Shown here: in pieces, positions 43,382-53,072 of the stretch
Position numbering within the stretch: position 1 is the first letter of the stretch
Layout: each line of letters begins with the position of its first letter
Assembly: GCA_937125225.1 (NCBI GenBank)
Contig: CAKZLE010000022.1
Span: 1-64,000 of the forward strand
Direction of reading: 5' to 3'
DNA from: an uncultured Spirochaetia bacterium
GTDB taxonomy: Bacteria; Spirochaetota; Spirochaetia; CAKZLE01
DNA length: 64,000 nucleotides
Program-made: the position numbers and the translations under genes
The notes under the pieces: model-generated
The model's database searches: none
What the model was told of the DNA's origin: nothing
Seen by the model: only the letters and a program-made list of their open reading frames with translations

Positions 43382-46075
43382 TTATTCGTTGATCTTTGCC
43401 TGAGCTGCTGCCAATCTTGCGATTGGTACTCTGAAGGGTGAACAACTTACATAGTTTAGCCCTACTTTTGCACAGAAAGCGATGGTTCTTGGTTCTCCAC
43501 CGTGTTCTCCACAGATTCCCAACTTGATGTCAGGTCGAGTCTTTCTACCTAAGTCTGCTGCCATCTGAACGAGTTTTCCAACACCGTCCTGGTCGAGTAC
43601 AGCAAAGGGGTCATATTCATAGAACTGTTTATCAGTGTCTTCGACATAATGTCCCAAGAAACTTCCCGAGTCGTCTCGACTGAACCCACAAGTCATCTGG
43701 GTAAGGTCATTGGTACCGAAACTGAAGAATTCAGCCTCTTTAGCAACCTCATCAGCTGTGATAGCTGCACGAGGAACCTCGATCATAGTACCGATCTTGT
43801 ATTCGATAGTCTCACCAGTTGCCTCAAAGACATTCTTGATGGTTGCTAACGCATTGTTCTTACAGTATGCAAGTTCTTTAACATTTCCAACGAGTGGAAT
43901 CATGATCTCTGGATATACTTCGATATCCTCTTTCTTCACATTGATAGCCGCTTCGATGACTGCCTGTACCTGCATGTTCAGGATTTCTGGGTAGACGACT
44001 GCAAGTCGACAACCTCTGAAACCGAGCATGGGGTTAAACTCATGTAATGAGGTGACCTTAGCTGCAATCTCTTCAACCTGTACTCCAAGCTGCATAGCCA
44101 TCTCATGACGAGAGGTATGATCATGCGGAAGGAACTCATGCAGCGGTGGATCAAGCAGACGTACTGTCGCAGGTCGACCATCAAGTGCTCTGAAGATCTC
44201 TTCAAAGTCCTTTCTCTGCATAGGAAGAAGCTCTTTCAAAGCTGCCTCTCTTTCGATCTTGTTGTTAGCGAGGATCATCTTTCTGATAGAGATGATTCTC
44301 TCACCACCGAAGAACATGTGTTCTGTACGACAGAGTCCGATACCTTCAGCACCGAATTTGACTGCCATCTTCACATCTTCAGGTGTATCAGCATTCGTTC
44401 TGACACCCATCTCTCTAAGTTCATCCACATAACCCATGAAGGTATTGTAATTCTTAAAAAGATCTGATTCATCAGCAGCAAGTTCATCATTCAATACCTG
44501 AACGATCTCAGAAGGTTTAACATTGAGTTCTTCAGCATATACTGCACCGGTAAAACCATCGATTGAGATATAATCACCCTCATTGAGTACTACATCACCG
44601 ATAGTCACGGTCTTTTTCTTATAATCGATCTTAAGGTCTCCTGCACCAGAAACACAGGGACAACCCATTCCACGAGCTACTACAGCTGCGTGAGAGGTCA
44701 TTCCACCTCGTGCGGTCAGGACACCCTTAGCAACTGCCATACCACCGATGTCTTCAGGTGAAGTCTCGACTCTTACAAGGACGACCTCTTTTCCTTCAGC
44801 TACCATAGCTTCAGCATCTGCTGCAGTCATTGCGATGATTCCACAAGCTCCACCAGGTGATGCATTGAGTCCCTTGGTTACTTCGATGACACCCTTTGAC
44901 TTGATCTCCTCATTATCGAGGATAGGTGCGAACAGTTTTCCGAACTCATTAGCAGGTACACGAGAAACTGCTGTTTTTTTGTCTATGAGTCCCTCTTCAA
45001 CCATTTCGACCTGAGTCTTGAGCCAGCTGAAGATCGTTCGTTTACCAGTTCTGGTCTGGAGCATATAGAGCTTCCCTTCCTGAATGGTGAACTCGAGGTC
45101 CTGCATGTCTTTGTAATGATTCTCAAGGATCCCTCTGATTCCAACGAGTTGGTTAAAGACCTCTTCGTTGACATCTTTGAGAGTATCAATGGTGAGTGGA
45201 GTTCTGATACCGGCAACGACATCTTCACCCTGTGCATTCATGAGGTATTCCCCATAGAACATATTCTCACCGGTTGATGGGTCACGAGTGAAGGCTACAC
45301 CAGTTCCTGATGTATCACCCATGTTACCATAGACCATTGACTGTACATTTACCGCAGTACCGAGAAGTCCTCGGATATCATTCATCTGTCGATATTTGAT
45401 AGCACGGTCATTGTCCCATGAACCGAAAACTGCATCGATAGATTTGAATAGCTGTTCTTTAGCATCTTCAGGAAAATCTTCACCTGTAGCTTTCTTATAA
45501 ACTGCTCGATATCCTTCGATAACCAGTTTCAGGTCATCGATTGAAAGATCTGTATCGAGTTCCTTCCCTACTTCATCTTTTACAGACTGTAAAGACTCTT
45601 CGAAATCGTGATGGGGTACTCCCATTACGACGTCTCCGAACATCTGCATGAATCTTCTGTAGGAGTCCCATGCGAATCTTTCGTTTCCGGTCTTCCTGAT
45701 CAATCCTTCGACTGCAGCTCGACTCATTCCTAGGTTTAGGACTGTGTCCATCATACCAGGCATCGACTGTGCTGCACCTGAACGAACAGATACCAGTAAA
45801 GGGTTCTCGGCATCACCGAGTTTTGCACCCATCTCTTTTTCTAATTTTGCTAGATTTTCTAACACTTCATTTCTCAGTGTTTCTGGATAAGCACCATCAT
45901 TCTCGCTAAAATAGGCACAAGCCTCTGTGCTGATGGTGAATCCGGGAGGAACCGGTAGACCAATACTTGTCATCTCGGCAAGGTTAGCACCTTTACCACC
46001 GAGCAGGTCCTTCATACCTGCATTTCCCTCTGAACCGCTGTCTCCAAAAAAGTAGACATACTTTGTGTTTGACAT
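43382..46075 (-). CDS. ppdK: Pyruvate, phosphate dikinase
   Basis: 897 residues, full length. It interconverts pyruvate, ATP and Pi with phosphoenolpyruvate, AMP and PPi; in anaerobes it often runs glycolytically to gain ATP from PPi. N-terminal ATP-grasp region: LLGGKGANLAEMTSIGLPVPPGFTI. The swivelling-histidine site is GGMTSHAAVVARGMGCPC. The C-terminal PEP/pyruvate domain ends with GICGEHGGEPRTI, the cysteine being catalytic. Strong ribosome site (GGAGG) before ATG. Confidence 0.98.
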   Translation of the reverse strand: MSNTKYVYFFGDSGSEGNAGMKDLLGGKGANLAEMTSIGLPVPPGFTISTEACAYFSENDGAYPETLRNEVLENLAKLEKEMGAKLGDAENPLLVSVRSGAAQSMPGMMDTVLNLGMSRAAVEGLIRKTGNERFAWDSYRRFMQMFGDVVMGVPHHDFEESLQSVKDEVGKELDTDLSIDDLKLVIEGYRAVYKKATGEDFPEDAKEQLFKSIDAVFGSWDNDRAIKYRQMNDIRGLLGTAVNVQSMVYGNMGDTSGTGVAFTRDPSTGENMFYGEYLMNAQGEDVVAGIRTPLTIDTLKDVNEEVFNQLVGIRGILENHYKDMQDLEFTIQEGKLYMLQTRTGKRTIFSWLKTQVEMVEEGLIDKKTAVSRVPANEFGKLFAPILDNEEIKSKGVIEVTKGLNASPGGACGIIAMTAADAEAMVAEGKEVVLVRVETSPEDIGGMAVAKGVLTARGGMTSHAAVVARGMGCPCVSGAGDLKIDYKKKTVTIGDVVLNEGDYISIDGFTGAVYAEELNVKPSEIVQVLNDELAADESDLFKNYNTFMGYVDELREMGVRTNADTPEDVKMAVKFGAEGIGLCRTEHMFFGGERIISIRKMILANNKIEREAALKELLPMQRKDFEEIFRALDGRPATVRLLDPPLHEFLPHDHTSRHEMAMQLGVQVEEIAAKVTSLHEFNPMLGFRGCRLAVVYPEILNMQVQAVIEAAINVKKEDIEVYPEIMIPLVGNVKELAYCKNNALATIKNVFEATGETIEYKIGTMIEVPRAAITADEVAKEAEFFSFGTNDLTQMTCGFSRDDSGSFLGHYVEDTDKQFYEYDPFAVLDQDGVGKLVQMAADLGRKTRPDIKLGICGEHGGEPRTIAFCAKVGLNYVSCSPFRVPIARLAAAQAKINE

Positions 46076-46134
46076 GAAATCACAACCTCCAATTTCATTA
46101 TTATTCCGACCACATTGCTTACCCTAGAGTATGT

Positions 46135-46174
46135 TAAAAGAGTCCGGTCTGTCAATAAACAGGTACCGGACTCT
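46135..46174 (-). terminator. Intrinsic terminator after sigma factor gene
   Basis: On the minus strand AGAGTCCGGT and ACCGGACTCT form a 10-bp stem (46139-46148 with 46165-46174) with inner complementarity CTGT/ACAG, followed by a short U-run. It separates the sigma gene from ppdK. Confidence 0.8.
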
Positions 46175-46223
46175 TATGTAGCTTTAAACACACTTTAAAG
46201 GTTTTTATATGAATATCGCACTA

Positions 46224-47093
46224 TTATGCGGTATATGCTTCAAGATATTTTGATCTTGATGGATGTCTCAATCTCTCAAGAGCTTTTTTCTCAATCTGAC
46301 GAATCCGTTCTTTGGTCAGATTGTAGATATCACCAATCTCTTTGAGAGACATAGGATTCTTGCCATTCAGACCAAATCGGTATTGAATGATCTCTGATTC
46401 TTTCTCCGAAAGAGTCCCCAGGATCACATTGATATCATTCTTCAATGAACTCTCCATAGCCTCTTGTTCAGGTGACTTATAGTCGGTATCTTCGATGAAG
46501 TCGCCTAATTGGGAGTTGTTCTTGTCTGCGAACACTGGAGTCTCTAGAGAGACCATGTCTCTCGATATATTCAGAAGACTGGCAATGTGCTTCTCATCTA
46601 ATTGTGTGAGTTTTGCGATCTCATAGAGTTCTGGCTCTTCACCCTTCATACCGGTAAGCTCTTTCTGAGCCTTCTGGATCTGAAGCAGTTCGTTGGATCT
46701 GTTCAAAGGTAATCTGATGGTTCTTGATTTCTCATATACTGCCTTCAAGATAGCCTGTCTAATCCACCATACAGCATAAGATATGAAGTGATATCCCTTC
46801 TCTACATCATACCTTTCGATTGCGTTCATCAATCCGATATTACCTTCATTGATAAGATCGATCAGTGGCAATCCCTGATTCTGGTACTTTTTTGCAACAT
46901 TGACAACGAATCTCAAGTTAGCTTCGATCAGTTTCTGTATTGCAAACTCTTCTCCAGCAGTCGCTCTGGTTGCCAGATCTACCTCTTGCTCTCTTGTCAG
47001 TAGTGGGATCCTATTTATTTCTTTCAAATAGATTGAAAGGATGTTTTCGTCTTCGTTAAAAGAATTGTTAATGTAAGATGCAGCATGTTTCAT
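46224..47093 (-). CDS. RNA polymerase sigma factor, RpoD/RpoS-like short form
   Basis: A 289-residue sigma-70 factor that lacks region 1.1. It has regions 1.2 (ILSIYLKEINRIPLLTREQEVDLA), 2 (ANLRFVVNVAKKYQNQGLPLIDLINEGNIGLMNAIERYD then WWIRQAI), 3 and 4 (SLKEIGDIYNLTKERIRQIEKKAL). The length suggests a group-2 factor in addition to a longer primary RpoD elsewhere, or a reduced primary factor. A direct-repeat pair (47248-47304) lies upstream. It is monocistronic, ended by 46135-46174. Confidence 0.92.
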   Translation of the reverse strand: MKHAASYINNSFNEDENILSIYLKEINRIPLLTREQEVDLATRATAGEEFAIQKLIEANLRFVVNVAKKYQNQGLPLIDLINEGNIGLMNAIERYDVEKGYHFISYAVWWIRQAILKAVYEKSRTIRLPLNRSNELLQIQKAQKELTGMKGEEPELYEIAKLTQLDEKHIASLLNISRDMVSLETPVFADKNNSQLGDFIEDTDYKSPEQEAMESSLKNDINVILGTLSEKESEIIQYRFGLNGKNPMSLKEIGDIYNLTKERIRQIEKKALERLRHPSRSKYLEAYTA

Positions 47094-47247
47094 AGTATTG
47101 CTCCTTATTGGATATTACTATGCAACGTTCGTGCCAAAAAAAATGCGGTGCTACAAAAAGTTAGTCTTTTCTTTGTATTATATAGGTTTATCGTGTTTCT
47201 TATTGATTTCGTCAAGGTGTGCAGATTCCGCAGTTAAGATTAGAAAC

Positions 47248-47304
47248 GTGTCAAAAAGACTCAGTGTATGCAGAGAGGGGCAAAACTGTGTCAAAATAAC
47301 TCAG
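47248..47304. repeat. Two direct repeats upstream of sigma factor gene
   Basis: GTGTCAAAAAGACTCAG (47248-47264) and GTGTCAAAATAACTCAG (47288-47304) match at 15 of 17 positions and are 40 bp apart. Each contains TTGACA on the minus strand. One of them, with an 18-bp spacer to CATACA, looks like a sigma-70 promoter reading toward the sigma gene. Confidence 0.6.
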
Positions 47305-47305
47305 T

Positions 47306-47839
47306 TCAGTGCTTCGAGGTGAGAAATGGGACAATTTGACCCGAATCATTTGAATCAAGAGCAATCTTATAGAGATCCACTTCTGGAAAGGAGATCCTAA
47401 TAGAACGATAATAGGTACATCTATCATAATAGGACATGGGCTTCAGTCCCTCTAAGTCACATATCTCATACCAGGTCATCTTGATAAGGTCATGAATCAT
47501 ATCGCTCTCTGCGATGGTATCAAAGGAACCAGTTCCCTTCTGAAGAAGATACCGGGAGGTCTGTATCGTATGAAATACTCGCCAGTCCTTATCTGAGATG
47601 TCATCGAAACGGTCTCTTACAAAGGAGGCATTCTCCCAACATCGAAGCGCATATTGAGTATGACCAAGATTCCTGTAGGTAAGACCAAGGTAGAAGAAGA
47701 TCTCTCCCATACAGATCGTATCTGTATCCGGACAGACAATCAGTGCCTCCTTGAATAGTTGAAGACTCTTATCAGACTTATTCTCGAAGAGTTCATATTT
47801 TCCTTGTTCTATCAGTTCCCTAGTCTCTCTCATGTCCAT
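47306..47839 (-). CDS. TPR-like small protein
   Basis: A 177-residue soluble protein with TPR-type helix pairs (GKYELFENKSDKSLQLFKEAL and FFYLGLTYRNLGHTQYALRCW), then an unassigned C-terminal half. It probably mediates protein contacts. Its end lies 2 bp from the direct repeats and about 210 bp upstream of the sigma gene. No ribosome site is apparent; the start may be M1 or M3. Function unknown. Confidence 0.65.
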   Translation of the reverse strand: MDMRETRELIEQGKYELFENKSDKSLQLFKEALIVCPDTDTICMGEIFFYLGLTYRNLGHTQYALRCWENASFVRDRFDDISDKDWRVFHTIQTSRYLLQKGTGSFDTIAESDMIHDLIKMTWYEICDLEGLKPMSYYDRCTYYRSIRISFPEVDLYKIALDSNDSGQIVPFLTSKH

Positions 47840-47945
47840 AATATACGAAGGGTCATTCTGAGAGACAAGTAAAAATTATAACAATATGTTATTTATGAAA
47901 TATAGCTTTAATTCTTCTATTTCTCCCTCTTTTAAGCGAAAATAC

Positions 47946-47974
47946 TTGACCTTATCAGGTTACATGCATATATT
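47946..47974 (+). promoter_or_regulatory. Sigma-70 promoter of groES
   Basis: TTGACC (47946-47951), a 17-bp spacer and TATATT (47969-47974). No CIRCE (HrcA) element is visible between it and the gene. Confidence 0.75.
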
Positions 47975-48028
47975 TTTTTAAGTATTTATTTTAAAATCAA
48001 AACACTACTTATTCTTTGGAGGAATATA

Positions 48029-48295
48029 ATGAAGATCAAACCACTTGGTGACCGAGTATTGGTTAAAACTGAACAGGGTGAAGAAAAAACAGCATCAGGA
48101 ATTTTCATTCCTCAGACAGCACAGGAAAAGACACAGACAGCTGTAGTCGTTGCAGTCGGCGATGATGAAGATGTGATCACTGTCAAAGTCGGCGAAAAAG
48201 TCATGTATGACAAATATGCAGGAACACCAATAAAGGTAGATGGAGACGACCACCTACTCGTAAGTATGGCAGATATCTTAGCTGTTATTGAATAA
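48029..48295 (+). CDS. groES: Co-chaperonin GroES
   Basis: An 88-residue GroES: IKPLGDRVLVKTEQGEEKTASGIFIPQTAQEK includes the mobile-loop segment, and the protein ends LLVSMADILAVIE. It forms the heptameric lid of GroEL. groEL does not follow: a terminator lies 20 bp downstream and the next gene is on the other strand. Ribosome site TTTGGAGGA is strong. Confidence 0.97.
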   Translation: MKIKPLGDRVLVKTEQGEEKTASGIFIPQTAQEKTQTAVVVAVGDDEDVITVKVGEKVMYDKYAGTPIKVDGDDHLLVSMADILAVIE

Positions 48296-48314
48296 TCATA
48301 ATTACTAGTATGAG

Positions 48315-48354
48315 AAAAGGTGGACGATAATACCTATCGATTCCACCTTTTTTT
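48315..48354 (+). terminator. Intrinsic terminator after groES
   Basis: AAAAGGTGGA pairs with TCCACCTTTT (48342-48351), with an inner CGATA/TATCG stem, followed by a run of T. Confidence 0.92.
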
Positions 48355-48595
48355 ATGAAAGTTCAAAATTAAGATCTTTTTATTTCTCCTGGATGAGAAA
48401 GAAATCAAATTAGTCTTCTGATACATCCAATCCAATAGTTCTAGGGCTTTCAGTTACAGACCAGAAGTACTTGAAAGAAAATACTCATAGAAAATAAATA
48501 TCATCAACCGTAAGGTTCCAAATCAGATAAGTAACTGGACTTTGTGGAATAATTATCTATCTGAAGCATATGTGACGGTTATTTTTACGTAATTG
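48355..48595. other. Intergenic stretch after groES
   Basis: AT-rich, with no coding frame having a plausible start. I see nothing here apart from the possible 3' end of the PAS-protein transcript. Confidence 0.5.
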
Positions 48596-49672
48596 TTAAG
48601 ATTTTTTTCTTAACAAGTCTTCTGCCACTTCCGGGTATAGCTTTTTTATACAATCAGGACACAACCCATGTGTGACTTGTGATTCTGTATGAGCTATAAT
48701 ATATGAATCTGCATCCATATAATTACCTGCTTTATCGCGTATCTTTTTACAGTTACTGCATATCGGTAACACTTTTTCTAATTGATTAATGTGTTGCTGT
48801 GCTGTTACTAGCTCAGCCAAAGTTTTCTCAAGCTTTTCAATAATAATATTTTTTTCAGTTTCCGCTAGTTTGAAATCTGTGACATCCCGAATATAACTAA
48901 TAACTGTTTTCACTTCGTTGCAATCGTCAATCTCTGGAGAGATGATTGCTTGCAACACCCTTTCATCATTATTTACGGTGGGGAATGAGAATTCAATTAT
49001 TTCCGGTACTCCACTATTGAATACTTTATCATGTTTTTTACGCCAAAAATCGCATAAAGCCTCAGGCATCCCGATTTCTTTATTTGTCTTTCCCAAATAT
49101 TGTTCAGGTGTTAACCCAGTAACAGTATAGAGTGTAGGATTCGCAAAAATATTTCGAAAATTCCTATCAATTCTTACTACGATATCCTGAGTATTGTTTA
49201 GCACTGATGCCATATTCCTTTCACTTTCCAGCAATTTCATCTCAGCCTGCTTACGGGCTGTGATGTCATGAATTATCGATATAAGGATCTTTTTCCCATG
49301 TAATTCGATTGGTGAAGAGTGTACTTCAACCGTCCGAATTTCACCACTAGAAAGTTGGTGAGGGAACTCAAAATAGTTTAAATTCTCATTAATTGCCTGT
49401 TTACGTTTTAAAGCAACTTCTTCCTGGGTTAACATATTGATATCTTGAATTTTCATCTGTTTAAAGATTTTTTGCGAATACCCGTAAAAATTTTGTGCAG
49501 CAATATTAGCATTAACAATAACTCCTGAATCGGGTTCAATGAACAGGATGATTGCATCATGCTTTTCAAACTGTAAGAATGGCATATTTTTATTATTGTT
49601 AAGTACAGGTGCTATAGCCTCTAATTCCAGGACCCTTTTTTCAAGCTCTTCATAAGTAGGTTTTCCGGACAT
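48596..49672 (-). CDS. Double-PAS sensor protein with C-terminal zinc motif
   Basis: A 358-residue soluble protein. Residues about 35-145 and 155-275 are PAS domains (DAIILFIEPDSGVIVNANIAAQ and the second ending VKTVISYIRDVTD). A coiled-coil (NIIIEKLEKTLAELVTAQQHINQLEKVLP) follows. The C-terminus is CSNCKKIRD...HGLCPDCIKKLYPE, a four-cysteine module found at the end of many PAS/response-regulator proteins. There is no kinase or other output domain, so it may signal through partner binding. Confidence 0.85.
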   Translation of the reverse strand: MSGKPTYEELEKRVLELEAIAPVLNNNKNMPFLQFEKHDAIILFIEPDSGVIVNANIAAQNFYGYSQKIFKQMKIQDINMLTQEEVALKRKQAINENLNYFEFPHQLSSGEIRTVEVHSSPIELHGKKILISIIHDITARKQAEMKLLESERNMASVLNNTQDIVVRIDRNFRNIFANPTLYTVTGLTPEQYLGKTNKEIGMPEALCDFWRKKHDKVFNSGVPEIIEFSFPTVNNDERVLQAIISPEIDDCNEVKTVISYIRDVTDFKLAETEKNIIIEKLEKTLAELVTAQQHINQLEKVLPICSNCKKIRDKAGNYMDADSYIIAHTESQVTHGLCPDCIKKLYPEVAEDLLRKKS

Positions 49673-49824
49673 GATGATTCCCTCAATTTTCTATTCGATT
49701 ATGAGTTAAATGGTACTATATTCAGTATCTTCCTTTATACTTCTTAATTCAAGACCTAATACATTACTATTAAAATATCTTACCGCACTATCACGAGCTT
49801 GAAAGAATCCTGTTTAAATATGCA

Positions 49825-49863
49825 CCTACATATAGTTGGAAAACCGATTTTGTTATATGTAGG
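49825..49863. repeat. Inverted repeat between PAS and nuclease genes
   Basis: CCTACATATA (49825-49834) and TATATGTAGG (49854-49863) form perfect 10-bp arms around 19 bp. It lies between the ends of neighbouring genes. A short plus-strand frame (NILPHYHELERILF onward, ends 49930) crosses it and may be a gene remnant. Confidence 0.45.
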
Positions 49864-49916
49864 AAAGCTGGATTCGATGCCCTCTCCAATATGATAACAG
49901 GAAACACCAAAATTCT

Positions 49917-50843
49917 TTATGATTCAGAATAGAGTTTTTCATTAATCCTAGGGATAAGTGTTACCAGGTGGTTTGCTTGTTGTAGTGCAAAATCAGCTAT
50001 TGCTTTTTGCTCCTTAAAAGGGTTATTCACATTCATCTTTTGGACTTCTTTTCTAAAAGAAATCGATTTACCCGCAGCAACAATCTCAACTGCTTCATCA
50101 GTAAACAGATTTATAAAATCATCAAGATTATCAGCCATATCTGCAATCTGTATATCTACATACCCATGCTCTACTTTATGAATCAGCTGATATCTTTTTG
50201 GAAGAGATTCACAGTAAAAATAGATAAAAGTCGAATTAGAAGGTTTCTTACCTGGCATTCTCATACCGATCTCGGGATAGTTCTGAGAAGCAAAAATCCA
50301 ATAATCATGCCAAAATGAGGACACTTTTGAGTCGGGTATGCTTGTGTATCCTCTCCTGTTTTGCTCGATCGCTTCATTCATGATAAATGAACGGTAGGTG
50401 CCTCTCTTGGTCTGGAAAGAAGCAAACCAATCCCTTATATCTTCATAGCTAATTTTTTTCTGATAGTTTATTACATCACTCATAGTATTCAAATAATTCT
50501 CAGGAGCGATAATGCAGGTTGAAAACGAGTCCCACAACCCCATAGTTATACCTTTATCACCTCTTAAGAAATATCTGTTTGCTTGATTTGGTTGTGCTAC
50601 TGCACTTATCTTATTCTCAACGAGAATAGCATGCCCATTCTTATATTCTACTATAATATCTGACTCACCTAATTCAACATCAGAAACTGAATGAAAAGCT
50701 TTTACAACTTCAGGTACAGGCCTTGGAAGCAGATTTTTCTGATAAAACCATACGACAAAATCATAAGAGACATTGAATTCCTCCAATAAGAGCAAATCAA
50801 CATCTCTTTCAGTTACCGCTTCTATGATATTCATGCTAAGCAT
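49917..50843 (-). CDS. PD-(D/E)XK nuclease-superfamily protein
   Basis: 308 residues. E(S)DIIVEYKNGHAILVENKISA shows the superfamily core: a conserved D (about residue 62) followed 14 residues later by E76-x-K78. Preceding helices and downstream strand pattern fit PDDEXK_4-like proteins. ATG at 50843 follows GGAAGG; a longer reading to 50864 is weaker. No methylase or toxin-antitoxin partner adjoins, so a role in defence is only possible, not shown. Confidence 0.72.
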   Translation of the reverse strand: MLSMNIIEAVTERDVDLLLLEEFNVSYDFVVWFYQKNLLPRPVPEVVKAFHSVSDVELGESDIIVEYKNGHAILVENKISAVAQPNQANRYFLRGDKGITMGLWDSFSTCIIAPENYLNTMSDVINYQKKISYEDIRDWFASFQTKRGTYRSFIMNEAIEQNRRGYTSIPDSKVSSFWHDYWIFASQNYPEIGMRMPGKKPSNSTFIYFYCESLPKRYQLIHKVEHGYVDIQIADMADNLDDFINLFTDEAVEIVAAGKSISFRKEVQKMNVNNPFKEQKAIADFALQQANHLVTLIPRINEKLYSES

Positions 50844-50978
50844 CTCACACCTTCCAATATTCACTAAAGATCTTAAACATATTAGCGTTTTACTGCTGTA
50901 ATAATATCATATCTAGAAGAATTCCACATAATGAGTTATATAGACTTTTTTCTATCTCGTAATATGACGAGTTCTCTC

Positions 50979-53072
50979 CTATTGTGAACTATAGAGGAAG
51001 TCTTCTACTCGCTCTACCATCCTCTGCTGTGTACCTCTATAGATCTGCGTCTTTGGTAGTGAGGCAGTGACTTGTGCACCATATCGTTTGGTCACCAATC
51101 TTGAATCAAGTATGACTACCACACCCCTGTCTCTACTTGTTCTCATGAGTCTACCAAACCCCTGTTTGAGTTTGATGATAGCTTCCGGAAGTGCCAGTTC
51201 GAAAAAGGAGTTGCCTCCTGTACTCTCAGTGAGTAGTTTTTTGGCGTAGAAGATGGGCTCTGTTGGTACATTGAAGGGGAGTTTGCAGACAATCAGGAGC
51301 TTCAAGGTATCTCCAGGGGCATCGACTCCTTCCCAGAAGGACTGAGTTGCAAGCAACACACTCTTCTCATCCTCTACGAATCTCTTCATGAGCATATACC
51401 GATTCTCATCTCCCTGCTTCAGGACGGTAAGTCCTCCGACCTCTAAGGCTTGAGCAATCTCACCATATACATCATTGAGCATGGCATAGGAGGTGAACAG
51501 GACTAGCGCCCCACCTTCAGAGATCTCAATGAGTTCTTTGATAGCTGAACAACTGTAGGCAAGATACTCCCTATAGTTTGTAGGCTCGGGAGCATCTGTC
51601 GGAAGACAAAGTAACACTCTGTTTCGATAATCGAATGGGGATTCGATCGATCTCTTCACATAGGGACGCTTGAGATCATCATCAAGACCTACCCTCTGTT
51701 CCCAGAAGCTAAAATTATCACGTACGGTCAAAGTCGCTGAAGTACAGACGATAGTCTCATATTGTGAGAATAGACCTTCCTGAAGAAGGTCAGTGAAGAT
51801 TACCGGGGTGGTCTTCATCATATTATGAGGAATACCTGATCTTGAGACCCATCGCTCCATCCAATAGACATGTGACTCTTCAAGATCGAAACTCCTGTAA
51901 TGATCGAGTAGCGACAACATCCCCTCCATCCTATGACGGACTGATTGTAGTTCATATATCTGAGAAACGATCTCTGCCTCTTCACTGCAGGAATCGATGC
52001 ATTCTTTGAGAAGTCGTATTACCACATGAAGCTGATCCATCAAGGTAATGAGTTTGTTCGTCATACTATGATGTGACTGATAATGTTCTTTATGAATGAA
52101 GAAGGAGTTCCTCCGGTCCCCGATGAAGGCTTCGAGTTCAGTCTCTGATTGATCAATATAGAGTCTGAGATCCATCATGCTTTGATAGATGGCATTGAAG
52201 GCCATTGGGTCATCAGAGAAGGCCCTGACATCCTCCAAAAGTCCTCCTGTCCTACCCATCTTCGTATGAGAGAGCATATGAAGGTAATTCAATAGCGTCC
52301 TGGCATCATAGATCTGTGTGAAGTAACTCGTTGCATTCTTCTCGATATTATGAGCCTCATCGATGATAAGTCTGTTGAAGGCTGGAAGGATGACTGAATG
52401 GTCTGCAGCCTCATCCTCTTGTTTCATGATCATATCAGCAAAGAGCAGGTGATGATTGATGATGATGATCTGTGATGATGCAGCCTCTTTTCTCGCTTTA
52501 TTGACGAAACAGGTATCCTTGTTAGGACATCTGAAACCAAGACAGCTGTCTGCATCAGAGCAGACTCTGTTCCAGACATTCTGTGTATAGGAGAATCTCA
52601 GATCCGCTTTATCACCACTATGGGTCTGAGTCGACCAGGTAAGGATCTTTGTGAGCATCTCGGACTCATTGTCATCGGTGAGTTCTCTTTGAGTGATGAG
52701 GTTCATCATCCTTCTCTTACAGAGATAGTTATTCCGTCCTTTTAAGATCACTGCAGTGATCGGCACATCTAAGCGATCCCTCAGGTAGGGGATATCTTTC
52801 TCCAACAATTGATGCTGCAGATGTATGGTAGAGGTGGCTATGACGAGTCGATCATCCTGTTGTGCAGCACACCACATGATCGCAGGGATCAGGTAGGCGA
52901 AGGACTTTCCGATTCCAGTACCTGCCTCAACGACACAGATCTGGTCTGAACTGAAAGCTTCACTCACCATCTTTGCCATTTCAACCTGTCCCTCTCGGAA
53001 CTCATAAGAGTCATTATTGAGCGCTATGGGACCTTCTGGTCCCAATAGGGACGCTATTTCTTCATGATTCAT
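50979..53072 (-). CDS. dinG: DinG-family ATP-dependent helicase
   Basis: A 697-residue superfamily-2 helicase with an Fe-S cluster. Walker A is EAGTGIGKSFAYL (residues 49-61), DEAH box LIIDEAHN. Four cysteines (C-x7-C-x5-C-x5-C, around CSDADSCLGFRCPNKDTCF) form the cluster site. C-terminal motifs include LLATQSFWEGVDAPG and QGFGRLMRT. DinG-type enzymes unwind 5'-tailed DNA or R-loops. It lies at the end of the overlapping run; its start overlaps the NtrC-type gene by 11 bp. Confidence 0.92.
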   Translation of the reverse strand: MNHEEIASLLGPEGPIALNNDSYEFREGQVEMAKMVSEAFSSDQICVVEAGTGIGKSFAYLIPAIMWCAAQQDDRLVIATSTIHLQHQLLEKDIPYLRDRLDVPITAVILKGRNNYLCKRRMMNLITQRELTDDNESEMLTKILTWSTQTHSGDKADLRFSYTQNVWNRVCSDADSCLGFRCPNKDTCFVNKARKEAASSQIIIINHHLLFADMIMKQEDEAADHSVILPAFNRLIIDEAHNIEKNATSYFTQIYDARTLLNYLHMLSHTKMGRTGGLLEDVRAFSDDPMAFNAIYQSMMDLRLYIDQSETELEAFIGDRRNSFFIHKEHYQSHHSMTNKLITLMDQLHVVIRLLKECIDSCSEEAEIVSQIYELQSVRHRMEGMLSLLDHYRSFDLEESHVYWMERWVSRSGIPHNMMKTTPVIFTDLLQEGLFSQYETIVCTSATLTVRDNFSFWEQRVGLDDDLKRPYVKRSIESPFDYRNRVLLCLPTDAPEPTNYREYLAYSCSAIKELIEISEGGALVLFTSYAMLNDVYGEIAQALEVGGLTVLKQGDENRYMLMKRFVEDEKSVLLATQSFWEGVDAPGDTLKLLIVCKLPFNVPTEPIFYAKKLLTESTGGNSFFELALPEAIIKLKQGFGRLMRTSRDRGVVVILDSRLVTKRYGAQVTASLPKTQIYRGTQQRMVERVEDFLYSSQ

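Noticed and set aside
48029-48295. HrcA/CIRCE control of groES
   Set aside because: No TTAGCACTC-type inverted repeat is present between the promoter and the gene.
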